Positions 1-12,557 of a stretch of DNA of 64,000 bases are shown in pieces. Position numbers and translations under genes: made by a program. A model generated the notes under the pieces. The model had not been told where the DNA came from. It was given only the letters and a program-made list of their open reading frames with translations, and did not search any database. Each line of letters opens with the position of its first letter. The stretch's first letter is position 1. The DNA is from Megalonaias nervosa (taxonomy: Eukaryota; Mollusca; Bivalvia; Unionida; Unionidae), in assembly GCA_016617855.1 (NCBI GenBank), contig JAECUM010096223.1, forward strand, positions 124,001 through 188,000, written 5' to 3'.

Positions 1-3000
1 TGTAGCCGAAGTCTTCCAGCCATATATTGAGAAAACTACAGTCATATCTGACACTTTTATGATTTTGCACCAGCTCTTGTGCAATACGTGTATGTTACTT
101 AGTCTTGTTATGATGGGGAGGGTTTCCTTCTGCACAATCCATGATGGCTTTTCACCAAAGTCTTCATGTATAAAAGTGCTGCTTGTCTAATGTGCTTAGA
201 ACCCTTCAGAGTTTGCATGCATTCCCATTACAATACAAGCGCTTTTGTCGAGTGGCTAACTCAGGAAGTTGATGTTTCATTTTATCAAAAACATGAGTCT
301 TGAAATTCTAGTTTAATTGCATTTAAGAAATGTTTCTTCTACCCTCATGGCTGACATGGATTGCAATGTGAGGCAGTTTTTTTGTTCATTTTTGGCATAG
401 CTGTTTCATTAAGTTTTGTTTAGCATCCCTCATGAGTGCAAGAAGTAAAATTGAATTTATTTGTTTCATAATTTGGGGAAAACATAAAGCTAATCTTTAA
501 CTGAATACTACCAAACTATTGTGGTATTTGTAATTTTGTACACATTGGGGAAAACATAAAGCTAATCTTTAACTGAATACTACCAAACTATTGTGGTATT
601 TGTAATTTTGTACACATTTACATCGATGTCTTTTTTTTCAGGGTTAGAATTTTTTCCCACAAGTATTATTTTATGTCCATAATATAACATACCTTATCAG
701 AGGTGAGAAGATTTTTTAAAAATCTTCTCATTCCTTGGAATGAGTGTAGTGTGGAAACCACTCATCCAACCCATAACTTTACTTTTTCTCTAAAACAGCA
801 ACATGCATATGTATACAATAAAATTTGCCTTGATAGATGCATTCTCTACCAATGCAAAGTGGTCTCAAGACTGGTGGTCTGTCAGTGCAGGTCTTTGCAA
901 GAAGGCCAGTGTTCATGGTTGAAATTCAGCTGGGTTTTAGAAGAAAAGTACCCATAATTATTGTACATTTATAATTCTTGTTAAAATGGTACAAAAATAG
1001 CACTGTGACAAGTATATAAGTTTGTTTTACAGTAAGTGGCAGTCAGATTTACCTTATAAATCTAAATAAATTGGTAATCAGACAACATTTTCCCTCATGT
1101 TCAGATCAGTCTGCACTCTGTAGACTTGACTCGGCAGTTGTGGTTACAAATGCCACCCATGGAATTTTTTCACCCAGTTTGACTTTATGTTGGTCTACTG
1201 GCTAGCACATTTTGACTACAACTGTATAAGTTTCGTAAAGTTTTAATCAAAGATTTCCTTGGATGTTTTGCCTTCTCTTTTTCCTGGTTACTGGATGTAC
1301 TTCATCACCTAGCACCTGATTGTGATATCCAGACTGGAATTATTCATTTGTATTACTGTTGTAAAATGCTACAAGTGACCATCTAATAATCAAAAATAAA
1401 ATTGATAATTTTTTTCTAGATATATATTTTGATCAGACTATTAACATATCTTGTGCTAGAGGAAGAATGGTAATGATCTAGTTTTCAGCCCATGATTATA
1501 AATTGTTGAATTTTTCGAGGGATGAATTTGTTGTTGAAATGAAAAGTATCTTATAAGGATGACATTTATCTGAAGATGTTAAGTTTTTGAAAGTTTTTGA
1601 AGAAATTTTGCATAATGGTGACGTGTATTTGGAACACAGTTTCTCCCTTGGCAGTTTTGATCCAAGCAAGATGAGAGGATGGGTGATTTTATTTTTCTTG
1701 TGCTCAACTTAGACAATATAATATAGTATAATGACCCTGTATTCATCAAGATGTGCATGCTAATGACATTTTACAACTGCAATGACGTAAATAAATCTGT
1801 TTTATCTTGTTCCCAGTATTATTCCCAATATGGCCAAAATGCTCATTCTAGTTCAGTATAGATTTAGCATATCAATTTTTCAGTAAGCGAGGATGTGTTC
1901 CCATAGCTTAAACAGTGTTCTTTGCATTTAAGAATGAGATCCATTGCTAGAAACCAGTACTTAACACTCTTTCAAATGACAGTTCTATTAAGCATCAAAA
2001 CATTCCATTGACTTCCCTAGTGCTTGTGAGTCATCCAGAGACAGTAATGTAAGGGGCAAAAAGCATTGGATGGTGTGAACTGAAGTTGCATTTGCAGTTG
2101 CTTCCATTTTTTCATTTGTTTGTTTTTGGGGGTTTTTTTCCCTCATTTTTAGCTCTACTGATCACTTGGTCAGGGCTTCTTAAAACCTGGTCTTGTTCAA
2201 GAAATACAGGTTTTTGGTCTCCATCATTACAGGATATTCTCTTGTTATTTTTGACATTTGAATCATAAAGTACATGTGGTAGCTGTATTATAAATCACAG
2301 GCCAGAAACCATTTTATGGTAGTAAGTGAAAACATTTGGTTTCCATCAACTTTATCCACATATCTGTTATATTGCTGAGAAAATTTGGCAGAATAACTGT
2401 AACACTCACAAAGTTTCAAAACCATCTTCCAACCAATGTGGGGGGAAGAAAAGTTTTGACAAATTGAATTTCCCAATTACGCCTTTTTGATAATTTTTCA
2501 AGACATATCCCCAAAAATGGAAAGAGTTTCATTAAATTCCTCCAACCAGTGTATTGGGAGAAGTGATGACAAGCTTAATCACTACCTTTTTATCATTTTT
2601 TTCAATGAAACTTTCACAAGAATGTGCCAGAAAGAGAAGAGTAAAACCTTATTGCTCATTGACAACAGTCACATATCTACCCTGTAATATTTCAATAAAA
2701 TCCTCCAAAAGGTGGAAGGAATAGCAATGACAAGTTTTGTCATGGATGGACAGACATGGACAATTGGACTGTTGCATGGTGGCAAGAACAATATCCCAGA
2801 TCTTCATGGATGCGCAGGGCAGGGATGATTAATATGAAGCATTCTCCTCAAATAGAGAGGGCAGGTCAGGTTAAATTTCACTTGCCCAGCTCAAAATGAG
2901 GAGTTTAAATATTTGTCAGTTGAGTGATTATTCCAATGATTTGCCCAGTTGGGTGAGTACTGATTCATGGCTGCTCAGTGTTTCTCTTTCATGAAACAGG

Positions 3001-3395
3001 TGTTCTGTCAGGAATTTGCTGACTTGGCCCATACTTTCTACCTAAGTTTTTTTCCGTTTGTTTTCATAATACGATACAAGTTTTTGCTAGGTCATCAATG
3101 CCTTATACTAATAAACATTAACTAGAGTGAGAGCACAATGTTCTCAGTTTGTAATTACTTAAAACTGGTGTTATGGGGCACAGATTAAGTTCTGTTTCAC
3201 AATCAAATTTAGGTTGTTAATATCATCAAATTTTATATTTGTATAATTTATGGTTTAGTAAGAGTGTGTTCTGGACATTTACAGTGTTTTAGTATTTGCC
3301 TGACTAGGTGAATGGTCTCTGAGATTTTTCATTCCCTGCAGTTAAAAGAACACCTTGTAATTTTGATTTTAATGATGTATTACCTTCTGTTACAG
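1..3395 (+). other. RECK: RECK intron, 3' part (5' end outside window)
   Basis: Non-coding sequence before the first exon in the window. It ends in a polypyrimidine-rich acceptor (CTTCTGTTACAG, AG at 3394-3395). The previous exon should encode the first four cysteines of CK2 (a CC-x7-C-x3-C motif). I looked for that pattern next to a splice donor here and did not find it, so the exon is probably upstream of the window. The only clear structure is the 72-bp tandem duplication at 473-616. The short open frames at 703-957, 2086-2268 and 2487-2687 look like chance frames. Nothing else recognised. Confidence 0.7.
473..616. repeat. 72-bp tandem duplication (2 copies)
   Basis: Two head-to-tail copies (473-544 and 545-616) of a 72-base block that begins TTGGGGAAAACATAAAGC. 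By eye they are identical or nearly so, which means a recent duplication in an otherwise worn intron. No coding potential. Confidence 0.9.
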
Positions 3396-3477
3396 GCCAT
3401 GTCTGTTGAAAATGTTGAGAACAGTTGCAGTCGAAGTACGGAAGATGAATTTTTTTCCTGTCTATCCAGACAAAGAG
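3396..3477 (+). CDS. RECK: RECK internal exon: end of cysteine-knot repeat 2
   Basis: 82-bp exon between acceptor TTACAG (3390-3395) and donor GTACGT (from 3478). It starts in phase 0 and ends after the first base of a codon. It encodes 27 residues plus the G of a split GAA. The peptide contains VENSCSRSTEDEFFSCLSRQ, which aligns with vertebrate RECK at ISKVC...ENALFSCISRNE: the two cysteines are the last pair of CK2. Family knowledge: RECK is a GPI-anchored, secreted-pathway glycoprotein with five N-terminal CK repeats followed by Kazal-like inhibitor modules. It restrains matrix metalloproteases and, with GPR124, presents Wnt7. The assignment depends on joining with the next exon, whose frame and sequence continue the alignment without a gap. 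The exon is very short and would be missed by ORF length filters. Confidence 0.9.
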
Positions 3478-3589
3478 GTACGTTTAATTTAATTCACATG
3501 TTCCTTTTCATTGTATTGTATGTAGTAGCCTCATATTTCTGGTGCCTGGTAGGAAGCCATCAATATTTAGAGTACATCTGATTTTTGCT

Positions 3590-5240
3590 TTCATTAAACA
3601 TGCATCTTTTTTTAGCTCTGCTGGTCATAAACCTGGAGAGCTTGTGCTTTCACCTGATGTCCATTATCTTTCATCCCATCCACCTTCTGTCTGTTTGTTA
3701 CAACCATTTTTATTATATGGTCACTTGTCTTTAACTACATAGAGGATTTCTATGAGACATAAACACACATTCAGGGCCAGTTGTCCTAAATGAAAATGGT
3801 GCTAATATACATTCAATATGACTACCATAGTGGCCATCTTGAACTTGATGTTATTACTACTTCTTTTTGGATGGTCATATCAACATGGGGTTTTCACTGA
3901 AAGGCTTTTTATGATGTCTTGTTGGTTGTAAATGACAGTAGTGGTGATTTATTATCCTATATTTCATGAAAAGAATTCTTATGATGTCTTTTTGGTCCTA
4001 AATGAAGATGGTACTGATTAATTATCCTATGTCTGCCATGGTGGTCATCTTGAAAATCATTTTACTGTCATTTCTTTTGAATGAATGTTCATATCAATAA
4101 GAGGTTTTCACCAAAAGACTTCTTAAAATGTTGGTTCTAAAAGTGGTACCAATCTGATATCCAAGTATGGCCACTGCAGTCACCAAATATGGCAGTCACC
4201 AGCTTCAAATTCTTATTTTGCTACTCCTCCTGATGGTCTGGTCATATGATGTGTAGTTGGTCTTAATGAAACTAGTACTAATCTGCCACTGTAGCCATTT
4301 TGAACATCTTGTTAATGTTGTTGCCTACTTCTGAATGGATGATTGTGTCAACATTAAGTTTTCACTGAGACCTCTTATGATGTCTGCTTGGTCATAAATG
4401 AAATCTTGCCTATCAGACATCTGTTAAGGCTTGTTATAATGTACTAGTTGGTCCTAAATGAATTGGGACTGATCAGACTTCTGATTTCTTGGCCATAGCT
4501 GCCATCTTTTATTTAAACATTGTTTTAGGTGCGCCTTCAGATTTGATGCTGGTAGCAAAATTTGGTTTTCACTAAAAGACTTCTTTTGACATGTAGGGGT
4601 TCTAAATGAAAGGGTGCTAATCATATCCGAGTATGGCCACCATGGTGGCCATATTAAAAATTTTGTTGTAGCTGATTAACAGATGATCCAGTAGATGTAG
4701 TATAGTTATTAAGATTTTTACCAAGAAACTTCTTCCAGAATCTAATTGGTCCTAAACAAAAATGGTGCTGAATGATAGTGACCATCTTGAAAATCTTGTA
4801 ATCACTACTCATCTGGAAAGGATGGTTGTATTGAAATGAGAATTTCACTAAAACACTCATCACTATCTGTAGTTGGTCTTGAATGAAATGATGTTGAAGT
4901 GACCTCCCACTCCCAACATTTAAAAATCTTAAAACATCTGCATTGCCATACCAACTTTTAAAAATACCCCTCTCTTTTTTCTTGAAATAGTTCTATATAA
5001 AAATGGTTCTAATCTGGCTATTTAATGGCTGCTTTGACATCAGTCCAGAAGATCTTTGCATGGGTAGTTCTCCTGAACTGATGGTCCCATCAACATGGGG
5101 TTTTCACAAAACAAAAAACTGTTCTTGCATTATGTAGCTGGTTCTGAATGAACATGATGTGCACCTGATGTCGAGGATGGTGTGATAGTAGATATTAATA
5201 AAACCTTATCTTTTCTCCACTTGATTGAAAAGACATTTCA
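3590..5240 (+). repeat. Tandem-core element, family 1 (decayed ~140-bp units)
   Basis: Starts with a head that reads TTTAGCTCTGCTGGTC and mentions the same CATC...TCTGTCTGTT words found at 12990 and 61135. It is followed by about eight worn copies of a unit of roughly 140 bp. Landmarks of each unit are TATGGCCACCA, then CATCTTGAAAATCTTGTTATT, then CATCAACATGGGGTTTTCAC, then TTGGTCCTAAATGAAAATGG. Copies differ by point changes and deletions. A tail near 5195-5240 (AAAACCTTATCTTTTCTCC) resembles the tails at 14420 and 37865. No intact coding frame. The head, variable number of cores and tail recall the 'pearl' elements of oysters, but family identity is not shown. Confidence 0.7.
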
Positions 5241-7300
5241 TTTTAATGTCAGAGGTCTTCCGACTTTGATTTCTAGCTGTTTTGGCTTGTAAGCATGTTG
5301 ACATACAAGTATGCATGGAATGTCTTTTTTTTTATATCAGACCTATTTTGTGGATATAGCTGAGTACCTTTAATGTTGCCACTAAAATAACTTTGGAGAT
5401 TTTCTTTGCATAAAATATTTCATTTATGGATCTAACCAAACTTAGCATGTGGCTATGTCTTGAAATTGTCCGAGACAAATTCAGTGGATTCTGACCATGA
5501 TATCAGGTTCAAGGTCAAGGGCCATGTCAGGAAATCTGAACTGCACTTATTTGTATCTTATAAAATTGTTTATTCAGATTTGTAAGATATTATTTTTGTT
5601 ACTAAATTTGATGTGTTGGATTTGGTCTGGTTTGGCGTTTGATGGCACATTCTATCAAGAACATCAGAGTAGGTCTTAAACTATGTAACAAAAAGAAGTG
5701 AAAGCAACAAGTTTATGAAAGTCAGCAAATAATTTTTTTCTCTAACTTATAAAGTAAAATTTTACAAGACACAGTATTGTAAATTAAATCCCAAATAATC
5801 CTAAATGTCCTATCACAATTCCAGAAGTTTATAATGTTTTGAATTAATTCCAATAATCTTGAATGTCCTGATGTACCACAATGCAGAATGACTTTGAACG
5901 AGTTCTCAGTAATCCCAAAGAAGTGTTTTAATCCAAAAAGTCAATGAGCACTTTGTAATTCCAATTATTAATATAAATTAATTCCTCTCAGATTATTTCT
6001 GAACATATATCTGTAAATGATTCCAACAAACTGATATAAAACAGGAATGAATAATTGTTTACCAAAGCTCAGTTTATACGTATTTCAGTTGACTTATTGT
6101 GGCAATAGAATGTTCTTGAAAACTAATCATTTCCATGCAAAAATCCATTAATACATGAGCTGAAATTCTATTAAGCAAAAATCCATTCCTACCCTCAGTC
6201 ATAATGACAAATGTCATGTATGCAAAAACTCATCCACAACCCACACTCATGGACTAAAGTCAAGCACACAAAATAAATTAAATATACATAAGAGATAGTT
6301 TCAATACTTGGCAGTTAACAACAATAACAACAATAAAAGGACAGAAGAAACAGTCTTATATTGGATTCAAGGAAAAATTATTGTCTCAGCTCCTTTGAGG
6401 GACTCTTCTTTAGAATTGGTTTCCTTTTCTTCTCTTTTTAAAACTGGGCTGCATTTAAGTTGACATTGCTGCATAATATTTACTAGGTACAGAGAATTCT
6501 AATTATAATTAAGAAACAGAAAGTTGAATTAATAGCATCATGAATTTCAGAATAATTATCATGTCAGAATTTTATTCTTTGATACAACTTGTTCCAGATA
6601 TAATATTGGATAGATTTAAAAGTAAATAAATTAACAAATATTCTTCTAATAAAAAATTTGAGATTTCAAATGATGTTGATTTACGCTTTCATTATCATGT
6701 TATACCATCACAGATTCATATCTCTCCCTTCATTTTGAAATTATATTTAATTAATTATTTAAAGATATATATTAAATTTTTAAACTTAATTTTAAATTTG
6801 TTTAATTATACAGATAATTATGTTGCATAAATGTGAAGCATTTCTCTAAAATTTATAATGTCTCTTCTCCTTCTTAAGTTACAGACAGTGTAATCTTTCA
6901 TCAGATACAGTCAGTCTCTTTAACAAGGGTTTTGGAAATTTTCTACAAATTGTCAAGGAATGGCTAATTTTGTAATTTATGTGCAGTGTCGATCCATAAG
7001 TGATTAAATACGCAAGGAATATCAAATTTGGTGAATCATCAAAATCCATTCATTAAATTTAGCATCATTAATTAACATCAGCATCCTCAAACTGGCTGTA
7101 CGGCTACAATTCTAGTAACTAATTGTATAGAAAATATAAATACATTTCTGCATAATGAGAATTTTTTAAATGAACTATTTATGTTTTTATTGTAAGTGTG
7201 TGAACATTTTGACCATAAAGACACTGTTCAGTTCTTTTTTTTAAACCCTGTTGTTTGAAATTAATGAAAAAAAAGGTATAATAAAAAGAAGAGATATATC

Positions 7301-7489
7301 TAGACACAAAATAGACCCTGATGTGTCATCACATAATTTGCCATCAGATCAGGGTCTATGTTGTTTGTTCTACTGATGACTCCTAACAAACTGCATAGAC
7401 CCAGATCTGCTGGTGCATTATGCATTGGCAGATATGGTTCTGTGCAGTTTGCAGTTGGACCTAACTTGTAAGAGAATACATATGTACAG
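7301..7489. mobile_element. Foldback MITE, TA-target type (copy 1, left end missing)
   Basis: Shares its interior with the copies at 7763, 29206, 39681, 50492 and 59566. It contains the centre TGTTTGTTCTACTGATGA, the AGATCTGCTGGTGCATTATGC block and the right arm GCAGTTTGCAGTTGGACC followed by TTGTAAGAGAATACATATGTACAG and the dinucleotide TA. The left terminal block (TATACTCGCTTATAAGT in other copies) is not present. An open frame of 72 codons on the minus strand is a by-product of the palindromic interior. Confidence 0.75.
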
Positions 7490-7762
7490 TATACCAGGGA
7501 GTATATATGATATGCCATGATAGAGGTTGAAAAACCTTGTATTTGTCTGTAATGGCTATACTAACATATTGCATCCCTAGAAGATGTTATTGTGACCAAA
7601 CCAAATTCTTGTACTGAAAAACATAACTTACATATTGACGCACAATGTAAGAGAAGTTTTTGATGGAGTTTTCTGGTGGTTCTGCTTATCAGATTAAGGT
7701 AAAGTAGCTGTCTTTGGTCCCTCATTACATAAATAATATTAATTTGTTGGTAATCACAACAT

Positions 7763-7968
7763 ATATATATACTCGCTTATAAGTTGAGTTCAGCTGCAAA
7801 CTGCATGTCCCAGATCTGCTGTTGCATAATGCGCTGGATCCGTGCAATTTGTTAGGAATAATCAGTAGAACAAACAACGTAGACCATGATCTGCAGGTGC
7901 ATAATGTTACAGCAAATCTGGATCCTTATAGTTTGTAGTTTGACTTGACCTATAAGCAGGTGTTTATA
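7763..7968. mobile_element. Foldback MITE, TA-target type (copy 2)
   Basis: Left end TATATATACTCGCTTATAAG and right end CTATAAGCAGGTGTTTATAG form an imperfect terminal inverted repeat, flanked by TA on each side. Inside, CAGATCTGCTG...CATAATGC blocks occur in both orientations around the centre TTGTTAGGAATAATCAGTAG, so the whole element can fold back. About 206 bp; no coding capacity. Confidence 0.8.
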
Positions 7969-8399
7969 GTAATATGGTAATAGACACAGAAAGTAGAAGT
8001 AGCCAGTTAAGACTTGATATTTCAGAAAATCATACAGCCTTTGGGAAAATTAATAACCAATTGCTCTTTTGGCTACCACTGATGGGATCATAGTGATATG
8101 GTATTAGCTGTATCAACATTATTTGTCCTGCCTTACTGTATTTCTTTCAGTCAGTCTGTTCATTTGTTTGTTTGTAATATAGCACCTCCACTTCCAAAGT
8201 TTAAGATAACAGACTTTATAGTTTTGGGATGTGCCTGGGTGTGGTCTATAGATATATGCAGTGGTTTGAGAATTTTGATACCATCCAAGAGGGGTTGTGG
8301 GTGGGGTGGGGAAGGAGAATATTTTTGTAAAAATCTCAAACAATTTCAAAAATCTGGCATGCATCATTTTTTAGATCAAGTCTATATCATATGTAACAT

Positions 8400-9130
8400 A
8401 TTTTGGGTTTGCTTATTTGAATCTTGTCCCAAGGTTGGGGAAAGGTTTTCTCTGGGTCATAACTTTGAAACTGTTGAGATTCCTACTTTATAACTACATG
8501 ATGGTTTGAAAGACACAAGGAGATGGAATTAGACACATATCCAATACCAAACCTGGGATAGGGGACTTTTTGTGTGTGTGCTGGTTTAATGCCATTTTTC
8601 AGTACTTAATAGGCTATACATGGTGACCAGTATATTTGGTGGAAGTAGGTCCTGATAAGACCCAAAGAAAAACCACTGATACCACAGGACAATATTTGTA
8701 AGCTTTCTCACATACTCACTTTGGCCAAGCCAAGACTCAAAGCCAAACTGACAGAGATGAGATGTTAGTGATCTGTAAATGCAAGTGCCCTAGACCACTT
8801 GGCCAACCAGGACCCCTCCTTGTGTAGGGAACTTGTCTCTTGGCCATAATCTGGAAACTGTTGAGATCTCCATCTTATAACGATATTTAGGTTTGATGGA
8901 TAATTGTGACAAAATTTCATAGATAGCCAGTACAGTCCCTCAGCCATGTCTCAGGAGTACCTGGTTCATAACTTGTAAACTGTTAGGATTCGCAGTCAGG
9001 AAATATAAATGCAGGACATGAAGAGACAAGTACACATTTAATGTTGTAACATTTGCCCAAGGGACAGGCCACGCCACTTGTGACACAGCTTGGAAATGTT
9101 GGGATATGCATTTACCTAGTTCTGGTTTTA
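8400..9130. repeat. Diffuse tandem repeat, ~115-130 bp units
   Basis: The phrase GG(T/C)CATAA(C/T)(T/C)TTGAAACTGTTGAGAT and its neighbours recur near 8453, 8850, 8966 and 9080, giving three or four worn units. The minus-strand SINE at 8605-8815 sits between the first and second unit. The 131-codon frame starting at 8098 runs into this repeat and is not a gene. A different two-copy repeat (CATAACTTTTGAA(G/A)GACT... at about 9265 and 9460) follows at 9190-9550. Confidence 0.5.
8605..8815 (-). mobile_element. tRNA-derived SINE, family B (copy 1)
   Basis: Read on the minus strand, the element begins with a tRNA-like head: TGGCCAAGTGGTCTAGGG resembles a pol III A box (TGGCNNARTGG), and about 45 bp later AGTCTTGGCTTGGCC is a worn B-box region. 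The body then matches 40404-40607 almost throughout, including the tail words that on the + strand read CAGTATATTTGGTGGA. The head suggests a Leu- or Ser-type tRNA ancestor. Confidence 0.7.
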
Positions 9131-9686
9131 AGATGGGCTTAAAATTTGACCTTGAATTGATGCATGAAATACACACAGAAAAGTAGCTAAATATACCCCT
9201 TGCCTATTTTATCTTGCAGAGAAAGGTATCGTGTTTCTCCTTTAATCCCTCATCCATATATTTGCTCAGTAACTTTTGAAAGACTTGATGAATTGAAACA
9301 ATACTTTTTATAGTGCTTAATATTACAAAGACCTTGTTCTAGGTTTGCATGATTTTTTTCTGTCTGAATTTGACAAAGTTATAGTTCCAGTTACATCTGG
9401 TTTTTCAATTTTTTCTTCCAAGTTATGGCCCCTGTTTGACTTGTATCATGTGTTATTCCTCATAACTTTTGAAGGACTGTTGGAATGAAAATGAAATTTG
9501 GCACAGGCCTTTATAATATTAGAATATGCTGTTGTACATAGGATTTCAAGGACAGGAGACACTCTCCCCCACCATCCAAATTTGGGGTTCTCACACTTTG
9601 AGGGACGTTGGAAGAGAATAGTACAATAATTAATTTGCATTCTTAAAACAGTTTCCACTCACATTCCAAGCCCCACCTGCCACCAC

Positions 9687-10090
9687 CGTTTTATATAACC
9701 AAGGTTTCTTCAGATATATGATACTGGTGGGGTGCATCTATTCCATGTAGATACATCTGCATTCTTATTACCCCCCCACCCCCCACCCCAACAACAACTA
9801 CTCTTTTATATAATGAATGTTTCTTCATGTATAACATACTGATGGGATGCATCCATACCATGTAGGTACATTTGTATTCTTATTACATCCTCCCCCTCAT
9901 CCATCCCTACTATTACCTTTTTATATAATGAATGTTTCTTCTTGCATACCATCCTAGTGCCATGTGGATACTTTTGTATTCCTATTACTCTCCCACCATC
10001 CTTTTATATAACCAAATATTACTCAGGTTCATAATACCATACTGCTGATACATTTACTCCCCCCCCCCTCCACCAATGTTGTGAATTATA
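9687..10090. repeat. Minisatellite, ~116-bp unit, 3-4 copies
   Basis: TTTTATATAA(C/T)(C/G)AA(G/T)GTTTCTTC recurs near 9689, 9804 and 9920, with a partial copy near 10002. Units also share CCATGTAG(A/G)TACATTTGTATTCTTATTAC and end in C-rich runs (CCCCCCCACCCC), which vary in length between copies. Confidence 0.8.
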
Positions 10091-10749
10091 TGACCAGAAT
10101 GTATTAATGTAAATAAACTTTTGATGGCAATGCAAATTGACCTTTTTTGAAAAATGAGATGTAGTCACTGAAGTCATTATGTTCATTTGCACTGTATATT
10201 CCAAAATGTCATTCTACAAAACTTTCTTTCATCTGACAAAGAAAAATGAAAGTGTCACATACATATCATGGTGAAGACTTTAATATTCACTCCACATAAT
10301 AAACGAGTGACATTTAATACTGAGATGTCTAGTCTTTAAGGTTTACTTGCCCCATCATAAGTTCTTTTATACCTTTTATATCTTCAGTGCATGTAATGCC
10401 CCCTACTGCTTACAGCAGAGGCATCTTGATTTGGTCCTCTCCATATGTACATCCCTCCATGAGGCCCTTTATGTATCCATCCTTTCTTCTTTCACCCTTA
10501 TCCACCAGTATTTGATTTTTGCCATTGCAAAAAATATCTACCAATCTTATTGTTTTTCACAGTACATTTGATGATGTATAGACAGTTGGAAAGATAGACA
10601 CTATGTGTTTATCACCCTGCAACATGATCTCTAGATAGTTATCACATCAAATCTCCATTTTTACCACAGAAATCACAACTATACTCAGATCTTTGAGCAA
10701 CATTGAAATATCTTTTAAAACAAATTTCATTATTTTTTTGGATTTTCTT

Positions 10750-11062
10750 TCTAAACTGAAAGTCCTACAAAACCCTCACAGTCATCTTGATGTTAATGGT
10801 AATGAAAGGGCAGATAAAGCAGCCAAAGCTCTGCTGTCACCAGTTTCTGAATCAAAGGTTCCATAATCTGACATCAAAAATGTTTTAATTAACAGGTTCT
10901 AGTTACTTGGTAAAATACGTGGAATGAAAACTCCCCCTACTTCAGATCATCAAGTCCATTGTTGGAGATGGACATTCCTCAAATTGCAGAGATCAGGTGG
11001 TTTTGTGCCAGTTGTGTATAGGACATGAATACCTGACCAATGCATAACCTCCAGATTTTGAG
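10750..11062 (+). pseudogene. LINE RNase H / C-terminal fragment
   Basis: From 10780 the frame reads SHLDVNGNERADKAAKAL, the usual C-terminal part of the RNase H domain of RNase H-bearing non-LTR retrotransposons (H-x-D/G-x-x-GNE-x-AD). About 230 bp further, in another frame, QLCIGHEYLT matches the 'R-x-GH-x-x-L' segment that follows RNase H in such elements. Stops and a frame change show that it is dead. It has no recognisable RT upstream, so only a short piece survives. It differs from the LINE at 19.3-21.85 kb, whose equivalent region reads KRIKTGKTLL. Confidence 0.75.
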
Positions 11063-11394
11063 GTTATTTTCAAAAGTAACATTGTTTATTTACTCACCTA
11101 CTACTGTGTGGCAAATAAAACATAGGTGAGATCAAAACAGAATTTCAATTTCAATAATACAGTGATCTCACTCCTTTGTCATAATGACTGTCACAAAAGT
11201 AGGCCACTAACAGAATATACATTCATTTCTATTATCTAAACAAGTGGAATTGCTTAGTCAACTCTTCTTTATCCCCACTTTGCCAAAAGCAAATATTTTT
11301 AATTATTATGAATGACTATCAAATCTTAGCTGTATCAAAAGATAATATCTTCAACCTTAGTGCATTAGTTGCAGACCTTTAGTTTGTAAGATAT

Positions 11395-12080
11395 TTGCCT
11401 ACTGCCAACCAGCTGTGCCTATGTCACTTGGCTTAAAAGGCAGCTGTGCTGTACAGTTACAAAAAATTGTGGATGACTTACTTGTACTTGAGGTAAGGAT
11501 GAAAGTTTATTTCTGGGTCAGAAGCATAAAGGTCAAGGTCACTGCATTAAAGAAGAACTGTCTACGCACAATAATTCAAGTTCACACCATCTACAGTTAT
11601 CAAGTGTTTTGGATGACTTCAGTTTGGGATGAGAAGGTGGAAGATCATAGTCTCTGTGACCGAATTGAGAAAAATGTTTTCCCCCCATTATAACTTGAAT
11701 GCATTACTGTCTACAGTTACCAGACTTGTTGGATGATATGCACTTGGGGAAGGGAAGAAGTGCATCAATTGGGGTCAAAAGGTGAAAAGTCAAAGTCACC
11801 ATGACTGAAAGAATAAAATAACTCACATTCTCCATTATCTCTGGTTACTAGTCTATAGCAGATGGTTTTCACTTGGCGTAATTATTAAGCCTTTAGATTT
11901 TGGTATTGAAGGATCAGAGGTCATGGTCACACTGATTGAATGCTGAGAAATGGTTTCCACACAATAACATTGGCTCTACATCATGTACCTTGACCAGAGG
12001 TTGTGGATGGTTTGCACCTGAGATAAGGAAGAATCCATATGACTTGTGAATTAAGAAAGTTTGTTTCACACCTGATGTTC
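11395..12080 (+). repeat. Tandem-core element, family 5 (AGGTCAAGGTCA-type units)
   Basis: Roughly four units of about 150-160 bp. Each has GTCAAGGTCAC(T/C), then CACAATAA, then a CTACAGTTA or similar word, then GTGGATGACTT...CACTTG followed by AGGATGAA-like words. The same unit recurs at about 27770-28560 and as a scrap near 31830-31890. No intact coding frame; the 92-codon frame at 11415 is incidental. Confidence 0.6.
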
Positions 12081-12557
12081 AGTGGATGACTTTAAAACAA
12101 AACAATAATAATTGTTAATCTGGACCGAGAATATGAAATGTAGATTGATGGCTTACAGAGTGAGGAGAAATCTCACTGTCTCAATCTCAGAATTCCATTT
12201 CATACAGAATTATAAAATCATATGCTTGCTTTTGTTCATGATATTTTTTCCTCCCAAAAGAACATCCTTTGTAAAGTGTTTTACTTATAAGTTGCATATT
12301 TAATTAAACCTGTACAGGGAATGTAACAAGGATCATTTCAGTCAAGATTTTGTGCCTATTACTATTAGTACTTATTAATGCATGGTAAAAGCGAAAGGTA
12401 AATCTTTTTTGCATTCTTTATTTGTGCTTATGGATGACCTTAGAAAAAAATTCAACCTTACAGAGTTTACTCAATGTCACATAATATTTTGCAACTTTTA
12501 GTTTCAGTTACACTCATAGGAATAGACTAACATCTGTCTTTGGTATTTCTCTTTCAG

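Larger units (their letters stand above)
3478..12557 (+). other. RECK: RECK intron, 9,080 bp
   Basis: Phase-1 intron with donor GTACGT and acceptor TTTCTCTTTCAG. Contents in order: tandem-core array about 3590-5240; AT-rich unassigned sequence about 5240-7300, with a short stretch near 6390-6415 resembling the tail of the same element family; two foldback MITE copies (7301-7489 and 7763-7968); diffuse 115-130 bp repeats about 8400-9130, interrupted by a minus-strand SINE; a further diffuse repeat 9190-9550; a 116-bp minisatellite 9687-10090; LINE RNase H remnant about 10750-11062; and another tandem-core array about 11395-12080. 12080-12557 holds nothing I recognise. Confidence 0.85.

Noticed and set aside
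703..957. Candidate for the missing upstream RECK exon (first half of CK2)
   Set aside because: No adjacent CC pair with C-x3-C spacing and no matching donor in phase 0.
8098..8493. 131-codon + strand frame
   Set aside because: Runs through T-rich intron into a tandem-repeat unit; no domain seen.
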